A stretch of 13,026 nt of DNA from an uncultured Litorilinea sp. (GTDB taxonomy: Bacteria; Chloroflexota; Anaerolineae; Caldilineales; Caldilineaceae), in the NCBI GenBank assembly GCA_937922105.1, contig CAKZVN010000219.1:1-13026 (forward strand), given 5' to 3'. The stretch's first letter is position 1. Every line of letters starts with the position of its first letter. Shown here piece after piece: positions 1 to 6,968 of the stretch. Made by a program: the position numbers and the translations under genes. The notes under the pieces were generated by a model that saw only the letters and a program-made list of their open reading frames with translations, was not told the origin of the DNA and ran no database searches.

Positions 1-68
1 GTGCGCGCATCAATGTGCGGCTCCAGGGCATCGTTGGGGTAGGGCAGAGCGGGTAATGTAAACGGCAT
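1..68 (-). CDS. sodA: Superoxide dismutase (Mn/Fe family), N-terminal fragment cut by the window edge
   Basis: Only the first 22 codons are present. They read MPFTLPALPYPNDALEPHID and then Ala-Arg, which is the highly conserved N-terminus of Mn/Fe superoxide dismutases (pattern LPxLPYxxDALEPHID). The family converts superoxide to hydrogen peroxide and oxygen in the cytoplasm. The metal ligands lie beyond the edge, so Mn cannot be told from Fe and the symbol is nominal. The start is fixed by an excellent SD, AAGGAGG (positions 74-80 on the minus strand), five bases before the ATG at 66-68. A promoter lies about 115 bases upstream. Alternative reading as another protein is unlikely given the near-perfect motif. 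Confidence 0.9.
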   Translation of the reverse strand, partial: MPFTLPALPYPNDALEPHIDAR

Positions 69-103
69 ACGATCCTCCTTGATGCTGTCCTTGCAGGTGG
101 GTT

Positions 104-116
104 GTGTGGCGCACAC
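104..116 (-). repeat. Small inverted repeat in the superoxide dismutase leader
   Basis: GTGTG and CACAC flank a three-base spacer, 36 bases upstream of the dismutase start codon and inside its predicted 5' leader. It could form a five-pair hairpin in the mRNA or be a short operator. Nothing in the sequence decides which, and an inverted repeat this short can arise by chance. Confidence 0.3.
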
Positions 117-183
117 CGCGAGCTGCGGCAGCGCCGATCCTCCAATTAAAGCTAGCGGAACGCGTGCAGCAGCGCAGTACCGT

Positions 184-212
184 AGTATACAAACCGGACA
201 AAAGCCGGGCAA
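184..212 (-). promoter_or_regulatory. Sigma-70-type promoter for the superoxide dismutase gene
   Basis: On the minus strand a -35 box TTGCCC (207-212) and a -10 box TATACT (184-189) are separated by exactly 17 bases. Transcription should begin near position 177, giving an untranslated leader of roughly 108 bases before the dismutase ATG. The -35 box lies inside the stem-loop that probably ends the upstream gene. Identified by consensus match only. Confidence 0.65.
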
Positions 213-220
213 ACCCCGGC
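204..220 (-). terminator. Probable intrinsic terminator of the YkuE-type metallophosphoesterase gene
   Basis: Read on the minus strand, GCCGGG, a five-base loop and CCCGGC form a perfect 6-bp GC stem. It is followed at once by TTTTGT and begins 14 bases after the stop codon of the gene at 234-1304. The T tract is short, so termination may be partial. The stem contains the -35 box of the dismutase promoter. Confidence 0.5.
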
Positions 221-233
221 GCGTGTGCGCGGT

Positions 234-1304
234 CTATTCCGGCAAGAGCGTGAGCAACGTCACCTGCGGCGACGCGCCGAAGCGCAGTGGGATGCCTTCG
301 CCGATGCCACGCGTGATGTAAACTTGGGTATTGCCGCGGCGCAAATAGCCGGCGACCTCGCAGCGCCGCAGGTGATTGGTCTGGGTATGCGCGGCGCCGA
401 TCCAGGGCAAGACGATCTGCCCGCCGTGGGTATGCCCGGCGAGGACCAAGTCCACTTGCGCGATTGCCGGGTCCACCAAAATGTCGGGGTTGTGGGAGAG
501 CAACACGGTCGGCGCATCGTGGGGCACGCCCTCCAGCGCCAGCCGCGCATCGGCCGCGGCCTCGGTCACATCCTCCACCCCGGCAATGTAAAGGTCCACT
601 CCGACGCGCGGCTCCGTCAGCCGCGTATAGCGATTGTGCAGCGTCACCACGTTGCGCTCGGCGAGCGCGCGCTCCAGCGCGTTCACGTCGTTTTGCCCCG
701 TGCGCTTGAGGTCGAAGGGCGCGTTGACAAAATAGTCGCCGAAATCCACCAACGTGCGCAGCTGCGTCGCCAGCGACGCACGGGTCAAATCGGCGTGGTG
801 AATCCGGCGAGTCTCGCAATACTTGGCCCAGGCCCGCTCCAACATGCGGCTGTGGCTATAGACCGTGTAGTCATGGTTGCCGAAGACGGCGAACGCGCCC
901 AGCCGGGGCTTGGGCAGCCCGTCCAACAGACGCATCACATTGGGCAGCCCGGCGTCGGTGTGCAAAAAGTCGCCCGTATGCACCAGCAGATCATACTCCA
1001 GCCCGGCGCAGGCACGACAGACGCTCTCGATTTTGGGCTGCTCGCGCCATTGTAGGCCCTGGAAATGGGTGTCGGAGAGATGGAGCAGACGCAGCCCCGT
1101 CGTGGGGAGTTTGCCCACTGCGTTGCGCAGGCGCACGGTCAAGCGGTCCAGCCGCACATGCAGCGGTTCGCGCAGCACAGCGTAGCTCGCCACGCCCGCG
1201 CCCAATCCGGCTAACAGTCCGGCGCCGCCCAAGAGGTTGGCGCGCGTTTGCTCGTCTTGCCAAAGCTCCGGCAAACGGCGCACCAGGGATACCAACGACC
1301 ACAT
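234..1304 (-). CDS. Membrane-anchored calcineurin-like metallophosphoesterase, YkuE type
   Basis: This 356-residue protein has all the blocks of the dinuclear-metal phosphoesterase fold: LSDTH (D78, H80), TGD (D112), FGNHD (N143, H144), LSHNPD (H271) and AGHTHGGQ (H291, H293). A hydrophobic Gly/Ala-rich stretch at about 24-44 lies ahead of the catalytic domain and probably anchors it in the membrane. This is the arrangement of the YkuE-like group, some members of which are secreted or membrane-bound phosphoesterases. The substrate cannot be read from sequence. I chose the ATG at 1302-1304, which has GGTAGGTG upstream at usable spacing, rather than an in-frame ATG 14 codons earlier with no clear SD. 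A probable terminator follows the TAG stop. It is transcribed alone, divergently from transketolase. Confidence 0.88.
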   Translation of the reverse strand: MWSLVSLVRRLPELWQDEQTRANLLGGAGLLAGLGAGVASYAVLREPLHVRLDRLTVRLRNAVGKLPTTGLRLLHLSDTHFQGLQWREQPKIESVCRACAGLEYDLLVHTGDFLHTDAGLPNVMRLLDGLPKPRLGAFAVFGNHDYTVYSHSRMLERAWAKYCETRRIHHADLTRASLATQLRTLVDFGDYFVNAPFDLKRTGQNDVNALERALAERNVVTLHNRYTRLTEPRVGVDLYIAGVEDVTEAAADARLALEGVPHDAPTVLLSHNPDILVDPAIAQVDLVLAGHTHGGQIVLPWIGAAHTQTNHLRRCEVAGYLRRGNTQVYITRGIGEGIPLRFGASPQVTLLTLLPE

Positions 1305-1562
1305 ACAATCACCTACCCGCTTCAATGTTACGCACCGCCCTGTCATCCTCGTGGAAACTCGGAGCTTCCTGGAGGGTCATGGATCGGCGGCGTAACATCC
1401 GCTCACGAACACAAAACCCGGTCACAGCGGGGCCACAGCGCCGCAGCGGGCGCGTGCCCCAATCGCGGATCGTACTCTACAACCGGGGCGCCGCCAAATC
1501 CGCCGTTGCCTAGTCCGGAACCGACCGCAAGACGACAACCGTATTCGGCCCATGTCGTAGCA
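1305..1562. other. Divergent intergenic region, no gene supported
   Basis: This stretch separates the minus-strand metallophosphoesterase from the promoter of transketolase. I see no tRNA (no T-loop signature), no protein-like frame with an SD, and no clear terminator. A short GC hairpin (GGGC-GCGT-GCCC) lies near 1448-1459. A promoter for the metallophosphoesterase is expected here but I found only a weak -10-like TAACAT on the minus strand, near 1325-1330, with no matching -35. Confidence 0.5.
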
Positions 1563-1591
1563 TAGACATCCCTTCCTTCACGATATACAAT
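1563..1591 (+). promoter_or_regulatory. Sigma-70-type promoter upstream of transketolase
   Basis: A -35 box TAGACA (1563-1568; five of six consensus bases) and a -10 box TACAAT (1586-1591) are separated by exactly 17 bases. The start of transcription would be near 1598, about 104 bases before the preferred transketolase ATG at 1702. No other gene start lies between, so this is the likely promoter for the transketolase/membrane protein pair. Confidence 0.6.
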
Positions 1592-1701
1592 GAGGCCAAC
1601 AACTACCATAGGCTCTGATTCGCGCAATGGACACGCCTGCGCAGGCTACACCGATTTTCGGCGCGTCCATCTCCGCCACAACCGAAATGAGGGAACGCCC
1701 C

Positions 1702-3756
1702 ATGAGTTTACACGACACCACTGTCCCTGCGCTGGACGCCCGCGACCTCGACCCGCGCTTCGTGGAGCAGGCCGTCAACACCATCCGCATGTTGGCTGCC
1801 GACGCGGTGCAGCAGGCCAAGTCCGGCCATCCGGGTATGCCCATGGGCATGGCCGCGGCCAGCTTTGCTTTGTGGACGCGCCACCTGCGCCATAACCCGA
1901 CCAACCCCGGCTGGATCAACCGTGATCGCTTTGTCCTCAGCGCAGGGCACGGCTCCATGTTGCTTTACGCCTGGCTCCATCTCAGCGGCTATGACCTTGC
2001 GCTGGACGAATTGCGCAACTTCCGCCAGTGGGGCAGCAAAACGCCCGGTCATCCCGAATACGGTCACACCCCCGGCGTCGAGACCACCACCGGGCCGCTA
2101 GGTCAGGGTTTCGCCAACGGCGTGGGCATGGCACTGGCTGCGGCGTGGCTGGCTGCGCGCTACAACCGGCCCGGCTTCCCCATCCTTGACCACTACGTCT
2201 ATGCCATCGTCAGCGACGGCGACCTCATGGAAGGCATTGCCAGCGAAGCAGCCAGCCTGGCGGGCCATCTGCGCCTGGGTCGCCTCATCTACCTCTACGA
2301 CGACAACCGCATCACCATTGACGGCAAGACCGACATCACCTATACCGAGGACTGGGCCAAACGCTTCGAGGCCTACGGCTGGCATGTACAACGCGTTGAC
2401 GGCATGGACATCGCCGCGGTAGACCAGGCCATTGCCGCAGCCCAGGCCGACCCACGGCCCAGCATCATCGGCTGCCGCACCATCATCGGCTACGGCAGCC
2501 CCAAGAAGGCGGGCACCTCCAGCGTCCACGGCGAGCCGCTGGGTGAGGAAGAATTAGCCGCCACCAAGCAGAACTTGGGCTGGCCCGCGGAGCCGCGCTT
2601 CTACATCCCGCCCGCGGTCGCGGCGTTTTATCGCCAAGCCGTGGACCGCGGCCTCGCCTGGGAAGCAGCCTACAACGACCTGCTGGAAGCCTATCAGCAA
2701 GCCTACCCCGACCTGGCTGCAGAACTGCGCCGCAGCATAGCAGGTGACCTCCCCGACGGCTGGGAAGCGGCACTGCCGGTCTTCCCCGCGGGCAAACCGG
2801 TCGCCACGCGCAACGCCGGCGGCAAGGTGATCAACGAACTCGCCAAAGTCATTCCCAACTTGGTGGGCGGTAGCGCGGACTTGGCAGGCAGCAACAAGAC
2901 CACCATCGAGGGCTCACCCTTCATCCAGGCCGACAACTTCACCGGCAACAACATCCACTTCGGCGTGCGCGAGCACGGCATGGGTGGCATCCTCAACGGC
3001 ATGGCGCTGCATGGCGGGCTGATCCCCCACGGCGCGACCTTCCTGGTCTTCACCGACTACATGCGCGGCAGCATCCGCCTAGCTGCGCTCATGGGCCTGC
3101 CCGTGATCTACGTTATGACCCACGACTCCATCGGCCTGGGCGAAGATGGCCCCACCCACCAGCCCATCGAGCATCTGGCTGCGCTGCGCGCCATCCCCAA
3201 CCTGACCGTCATCCGCCCTGCCGACGCCAATGAGACCGCGCAGGCCTGGCGCGCCGCGCTGCGCAACCGTCGCGGCCCCACGCTCTTGGCCTTGACGCGC
3301 CAGAATCTACCCGTCTATGACCGCGCCGGCGAGGGCCTGGGCGATGCGGACGGCCTATTGCGCGGCGGCTATGTGCTGCTGGAGTCCGCGCCCAACGGCG
3401 TGGAGATCATCCTGATCGGCACGGGCAGCGAAGTCGAGATCGCGTTAGAAGCCGGGAAACAACTGGCCGCGGAGGGGATCGGCGTGCGCGTGGTCAGTTT
3501 GCCTTCCTGGGAGTTGTTCGCCCAACAGGGCGCGGCCTACATGGCCCACGTCTTGCCGGCGGATGTGCCCAAAGTCGCGGTGGAGGCGGCCTCTCCCTTC
3601 GGCTGGGAACGCTGGGTCGGCAACGACCCGACGCGCGGGGTCGTGCTGGGCATTGACCATTTCGGCGCCAGCGCGCCCTATCAAACCATCTATCGCGAGT
3701 TCGGGTTGACGCCCGCGCACGCAGTCGCCACGGCCAAGCGGTTGTTGGGCCGCTGA
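1702..3756 (+). CDS. tkt: Transketolase
   Basis: This 684-residue protein, a normal transketolase length, moves two-carbon ketol units between sugar phosphates in the non-oxidative pentose phosphate pathway. It uses thiamine diphosphate and acts in the cytoplasm. Family landmarks are in order: SGHPG (41-45), GHGSML (82-87), GPLGQG (131-136), the diphosphate/Mg motif SDGDLMEG (171-178) with DDN (about 200-202), and FGVREHG containing the catalytic Glu (E424). The C-terminal domain closes with IGTGSEV and GIDHFG. The frame is open back to an ATG at 1627, but that start lacks an SD. The ATG at 1702 has AGGGA upstream and gives the usual N-terminus, so I prefer it. The DUF6391-type gene follows 22 bases downstream, probably on the same mRNA. 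Confidence 0.96.
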   Translation: MSLHDTTVPALDARDLDPRFVEQAVNTIRMLAADAVQQAKSGHPGMPMGMAAASFALWTRHLRHNPTNPGWINRDRFVLSAGHGSMLLYAWLHLSGYDLALDELRNFRQWGSKTPGHPEYGHTPGVETTTGPLGQGFANGVGMALAAAWLAARYNRPGFPILDHYVYAIVSDGDLMEGIASEAASLAGHLRLGRLIYLYDDNRITIDGKTDITYTEDWAKRFEAYGWHVQRVDGMDIAAVDQAIAAAQADPRPSIIGCRTIIGYGSPKKAGTSSVHGEPLGEEELAATKQNLGWPAEPRFYIPPAVAAFYRQAVDRGLAWEAAYNDLLEAYQQAYPDLAAELRRSIAGDLPDGWEAALPVFPAGKPVATRNAGGKVINELAKVIPNLVGGSADLAGSNKTTIEGSPFIQADNFTGNNIHFGVREHGMGGILNGMALHGGLIPHGATFLVFTDYMRGSIRLAALMGLPVIYVMTHDSIGLGEDGPTHQPIEHLAALRAIPNLTVIRPADANETAQAWRAALRNRRGPTLLALTRQNLPVYDRAGEGLGDADGLLRGGYVLLESAPNGVEIILIGTGSEVEIALEAGKQLAAEGIGVRVVSLPSWELFAQQGAAYMAHVLPADVPKVAVEAASPFGWERWVGNDPTRGVVLGIDHFGASAPYQTIYREFGLTPAHAVATAKRLLGR

Positions 3757-3778
3757 ACTTTGCCCACCGGGGGACACC

Positions 3779-4276
3779 GTGACCGAATTCCTGACCCAGT
3801 TGCGCCTGCTGGCCCGCCGCACTCGCCAGCATCATGCCATCGAGCACGCCACGCTCTACATGCTGGCTGCGCGGGTGACGCGCGGCAGCTTCTCCGCCTT
3901 CAGCGACCCCCAGGGCTTCACCATCTACGGCGACGTGGACGAGGCGACCTTGCGCCGCGCCGTGGGTGATGCGCTCCTGCGCTTGCAGGCAGGCGAGACA
4001 GGCCTAGCCATCCACCCCAATTGCGGCACAGGCTTTGCCGTGAGTACCCTTTTGGCGACCTTCGCAGCGATGCTGGGCTTTGCCGGCGCGCGCCGCGTCG
4101 TGGACGGCTTCCCGCTGGCAGCGCTTTTGGTCTTGGCTGCGCTCATCGTATCCAAGCCTCTGGGCCTCAAACTCCAGGAATACACCACCAGCCCACAAGT
4201 AGGCGATCGCTGGGTCGCGCGCATCCTGCCGGTGCAGACCTTTGGCCTGCGCGGTCATCGCGTGATCTTCGAGTGA
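3779..4276 (+). CDS. Small membrane protein, DUF6391-like, function unknown
   Basis: This 165-residue protein has a soluble N-terminal half with the motif RQHHAIEHATL (16-26), then NCGTG (81-85), and two hydrophobic helices at about 86-104 and 111-131. A short basic and polar tail follows. The HAxEHAT motif and helix arrangement resemble proteins annotated DUF6391 in Chloroflexota and cyanobacteria; I recall that assignment and did not search. The His/Glu cluster could bind metal, but this is speculation. It starts with GTG at 3779, with GGGGGA upstream, 22 bases after transketolase. The pair is therefore probably co-transcribed, though no functional link is evident. A strong hairpin follows its stop codon. 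Confidence 0.75.
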   Translation: MTEFLTQLRLLARRTRQHHAIEHATLYMLAARVTRGSFSAFSDPQGFTIYGDVDEATLRRAVGDALLRLQAGETGLAIHPNCGTGFAVSTLLATFAAMLGFAGARRVVDGFPLAALLVLAALIVSKPLGLKLQEYTTSPQVGDRWVARILPVQTFGLRGHRVIFE

Positions 4277-4305
4277 ATGTCTTACGGTACGCACGTTCTT
4301 CATAC

Positions 4306-4340
4306 CATCTTCCCGGCAGCTGTGCGCTGCCGGGAAGATG
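4306..4340 (+). terminator. Perfect 15-bp hairpin between the DUF6391-like gene and mtaB
   Basis: CATCTTCCCGGCAGC (4306-4320) is exactly complementary to 4326-4340 across a five-base loop, TGTGC. It begins 29 bases after the stop of the upstream gene and ends 46 bases before the mtaB ATG. There is no T tract on either strand. If it terminates transcription it does so without one; it could instead protect or process a shared mRNA. Confidence 0.55.
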
Positions 4341-4386
4341 CCGCTCCTGTGACTGAATGATTCCCCCCAAAGCAAGGAGGTACCCC

Positions 4387-5775
4387 ATGCCTGCCTTCAC
4401 TCGGTTGACCATCACCGACCCCGACCAGCTGGTCTTCGGACGCGCGCCGCACCCGCTCCACCTGCCGAATGGACTGGTGATCGGCGATGGCATCGTCTAC
4501 CCTGAACTCAATTTCACCTTGCCCCCGCTGCACATCAACGCCGACACCATGCCGGAGGTGCGCCGCCAATATCGCGAGATGATCGAGCGCGCCTGCGCGC
4601 GGGCAGTGGAGCTTTACGCGCCCGGTCTCGTCGTGGAATTCGAGCTACTCCCGGAAATGACCCTCCACCCGGACTGGGGCGCGGAGGTCACCGCCATCCT
4701 GCGCGAGACGCTGGACCACACCGCCGCCACCCACGGTCTACGCAGCGCGCTGCGCGTCACCCCCAACGACATCCGCGAATTTGCGCGCCCACCGTTCATG
4801 CGTCGCGGCGACTACTGGGACAACATGGTGCGCAGCTTCGAGCTGTGCAGCCGCGCGGGCGCCGACCTGCTCTCCATCGAGTCCACCGGCGGCAAGGAGA
4901 TTCACGACAACGCGCTGCTCTATGCCGATCTGGACGCCGTGGTCTTTGCCCTGGGCGTGCTGGCGGCCCGCGATATGGCGCATTTGTGGGACATGATCGT
5001 GGACGTGGCGCGCCGCGCCGGCAACATCCCCGCAGGCGACACCGCGTGCGGCTTCGGCAATACGGCGATGGTCTTGGCGGAACAGCGCCATATCCCGCGC
5101 GTGTGGGCCGCGCTGGTGCGCCTCCTGACCGTGCCGCGCAGCCTGGTCGCCTATGAGCGCGGCGCGCGCGGGCCAAGCAAAGATTGCGCGTATGAAGGCC
5201 CCTATCTCAAAGCCATCACTGGCGTCCCCATCTCGCTGGAAGGCGCCGAAGCCGCCTGCGCGCACAGTTCACCCGTGGGCAACATTGCCAAAGCCACGGC
5301 TGACCTCTGGAGCAACGAATCGGTGCAGAATGTCAAGCTCTTGGGCGGGATGGCGCCTACCGTCTCGCTGGAGCAACTGGTCTATGCCACGCGGCTCATG
5401 AACACCGCGAGCGCAGCCGGCCCCGCAGGCGCGCGCACCTTGCGCGACTGGTTCATCGCCTCCGACACGCACTATGACCCCCAGGCCTATGTGTTGCGCC
5501 CCGACGTGGTGGTGCGGCTTGCCGGCGAAATCATCGCCGAAGCGACGCCCTATCTGCGCACGCGGCGGGCCGCGCTTGTGGGTTTAGCCTGCCTGCGCGA
5601 GGGTCACGCCGCCGGTCATTTCGAGCTTTCACCCAAAGAGGCGCGCTGGCTCTCCACGCTCTCGCGCCAGGCCGATACGCTGCCCGCGGACGAAGCCGAA
5701 TTCGTTGCACGCGTACTCCCCACCCTTGACCGCGCCGTCATCCGCCTGGACGAGTACGACTTGGTCGCGGTGTGA
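4387..5775 (+). CDS. mtaB: Methanol:corrinoid protein methyltransferase, MtaB family, with no corrinoid partner nearby
   Basis: MtaB proteins are zinc enzymes that move the methyl group of methanol to the corrinoid protein MtaC. This 462-residue protein has the family length and its conserved blocks: SIESTGGKE (163-171), AGDTACGFGNTAMVLAEQ (216-233), GPSKDCAYEGPYLKAITG (262-279) and then HSSPVGNIAKAT, with LWSNESVQN and KLLGGMAPT. Glu165, Cys221 and Cys267 sit where the Glu/Cys/Cys zinc ligands of the methanogen enzyme lie, so the active site looks complete. The ATG at 4387 has AAGGAGG (4374-4380) six bases upstream; the frame is open ten codons further but without an SD. No mtaC, mtaA or corrinoid activator gene is visible in the window. 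The true substrate may be methanol or another methyl donor; family membership is secure, substrate is not. Confidence 0.9.
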   Translation: MPAFTRLTITDPDQLVFGRAPHPLHLPNGLVIGDGIVYPELNFTLPPLHINADTMPEVRRQYREMIERACARAVELYAPGLVVEFELLPEMTLHPDWGAEVTAILRETLDHTAATHGLRSALRVTPNDIREFARPPFMRRGDYWDNMVRSFELCSRAGADLLSIESTGGKEIHDNALLYADLDAVVFALGVLAARDMAHLWDMIVDVARRAGNIPAGDTACGFGNTAMVLAEQRHIPRVWAALVRLLTVPRSLVAYERGARGPSKDCAYEGPYLKAITGVPISLEGAEAACAHSSPVGNIAKATADLWSNESVQNVKLLGGMAPTVSLEQLVYATRLMNTASAAGPAGARTLRDWFIASDTHYDPQAYVLRPDVVVRLAGEIIAEATPYLRTRRAALVGLACLREGHAAGHFELSPKEARWLSTLSRQADTLPADEAEFVARVLPTLDRAVIRLDEYDLVAV

Positions 5776-5845
5776 TGCAACCGTCAGGGTGAGCGAGCGC
5801 CTGCGCGGTCCGCCGGTGGTCTCTGCGCAAAATGCGACCGCACCC

Positions 5846-5885
5846 AACAGGGCGACCTCAGCCGACGCTGCGGGGTCGCCCTGTT
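5846..5885 (+). terminator. 12-bp hairpin after mtaB, probable terminator
   Basis: AACAGGGCGACC (5846-5857) pairs perfectly with GGTCGCCCTGTT (5874-5885). The 16-base loop can form a further small CAGC/GCTG stem. It lies 70 bases after the mtaB stop. The T tract is only two bases, then CGATCC, so it is not a textbook intrinsic terminator. Confidence 0.55.
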
Positions 5886-5903
5886 CGATCCACGTCGATG
5901 GAC

Positions 5904-5945
5904 CACGCGCCGGGACCAACTTCCCACGCGCCGGGACAAGATTCC
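5904..5945 (+). repeat. Two tandem 21-bp repeats, each with a GGGA-N6-TCCC dyad, upstream of the cupredoxin lipoprotein
   Basis: CACGCGCCGGGAC starts at 5904 and again at 5925. The two 21-base units differ at only three positions. Each unit reads on into a GGGA-N6-TCCC inverted repeat (5912-5925 and 5933-5946). A third GGGAC follows at 5955, so the core recurs every 21-22 bases, about two helical turns. This is what paired regulator sites on one face of DNA look like. The lipoprotein ATG is about 95 bases downstream. No good -35 accompanies the possible -10 TATGCT (5970-5975), which would fit an activator-dependent promoter. No regulator can be named. Confidence 0.5.
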
Positions 5946-6040
5946 CGATCGCTTGGGACACCGGCGGCGTATGCTGTCTCCTCAGCCGGACGGAATTCCG
6001 CGGTCCGGTCCCTACCGCACAGAGTTCAGGAGGAGAAAGC

Positions 6041-6928
6041 ATGGTTCACGTAAGGCAGACCCTGGGCAAGCAGGGCCTACGCTGGGCGGCGCTGGTTACG
6101 CTGCTCGGCATGTTGCTCGTCGCAGCCTGTGCCCCCATCCAGGCCCCGACGCCCGCCCCGGCGGCGGAGATTCCCGAAATCACGATTGAGATCGCGGACG
6201 GCGCGATCCGCGTGCCCGAAGTTGTTCCCGGCGGCATTGTCGCCATCACCGTGAAAAACAACGGCACACAAACACACCTGCTCGACCTGTGGCGCATCCG
6301 CGCGGGTCACAGCCGGGCCGAGTTGAACGCGTTCGCCGAAGCGTTGGCGCAGAACCCCGACGCGTTCTTTGGCCTGTTCGAGTTGGCGAGCTGGATTCAC
6401 TATGTCAACGAAGGGCTGGAGCCGGGCGGGCGCGTCCGCTTCTACGCCGACTTGGGCACGGGCGACTTCGCCCTCGCCGACGAGTCGCAGCCGGAGCTTG
6501 GCTGGACTTTCTTCGCGGCGAACGAGATCGTCGGCACCGTCGCTCCGGAGACCGCGATGAGGGTGGACATGGCAGACTTTGCCTATGTCATGGCGGACAG
6601 CCTGCCCGCGGGCAAGCAGTGGTGGGAGTTCACTAATTCGGGTACGCAGTGGCATCTGGCCGCGATCATCGGCGCCGCGCCCGATGTGGGCATGGAAGAT
6701 CTGCTGGCTGCGTTTGAGCGAGAAGGCCACCCCGACGCCGCAGTCAAGGTCTTCGGAGGCAAGCCGCCCATGTCCCCCGGCGAACGGGTGTGGGTCGAGA
6801 TGGAGCTGGCGGCAGGCGAGTATGAGTTGGTCTGCCCGCTGCCCGACCTCGCGTCGTTCGGCCCAGGCGGCCCGCCCAGGACCCACCTGGAGCACGGCAT
6901 GCGCCGCGCGTTCAGCGTCACAAATTAG
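6041..6928 (+). CDS. Lipoprotein with two cupredoxin-like domains
   Basis: This 295-residue protein begins with a lipoprotein signal peptide, a hydrophobic helix ending in LLVAAC (Cys30), and continues with a Pro/Thr/Ala linker, so it should be tethered outside the cytoplasmic membrane. Two similar beta-rich halves follow (about 45-165 and 172-295). Each begins with a strand pair, then a GTQ-x-H motif (H79, H205). In the second half Cys265, His282 or His285 and Met287 (pattern YELVCP...HLEHGM) fit a type-1 copper site of plastocyanin type. The first half has the His but no Cys, so it probably binds no such copper. It may carry electrons or deliver copper; this is inference. The ATG at 6041 follows AGGAGG (6028-6033). 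The membrane protein gene follows 40 bases later. Confidence 0.75.
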   Translation: MVHVRQTLGKQGLRWAALVTLLGMLLVAACAPIQAPTPAPAAEIPEITIEIADGAIRVPEVVPGGIVAITVKNNGTQTHLLDLWRIRAGHSRAELNAFAEALAQNPDAFFGLFELASWIHYVNEGLEPGGRVRFYADLGTGDFALADESQPELGWTFFAANEIVGTVAPETAMRVDMADFAYVMADSLPAGKQWWEFTNSGTQWHLAAIIGAAPDVGMEDLLAAFEREGHPDAAVKVFGGKPPMSPGERVWVEMELAAGEYELVCPLPDLASFGPGGPPRTHLEHGMRRAFSVTN

Positions 6929-6968
6929 GTCCGGTCTTTGCCCATCTTTGCCGACAAGGAGTGTCGCC

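Noticed and set aside
10..819. A 269-codon open frame on the minus strand.
   Set aside because: It is Arg/Ala-rich, overlaps the metallophosphoesterase in another frame, and runs across the dismutase start and promoter.
225..1055. A 276-codon open frame on the plus strand.
   Set aside because: It is the antisense of the YkuE-type metallophosphoesterase; no SD and no recognisable motif.
1403..1609. A possible small minus-strand protein upstream of transketolase (MVVVGLIVYREGRDVYATTW at its start).
   Set aside because: It looks less random than most antisense frames, but it has no SD and runs across the predicted transketolase promoter. Too weak to list without homologues.
5705..6040. An in-frame extension of the lipoprotein back into the end of mtaB.
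   Set aside because: It would bury the signal peptide inside the protein and cross the hairpin and repeats. The ATG at 6041 has a strong SD directly before a classic lipoprotein signal.
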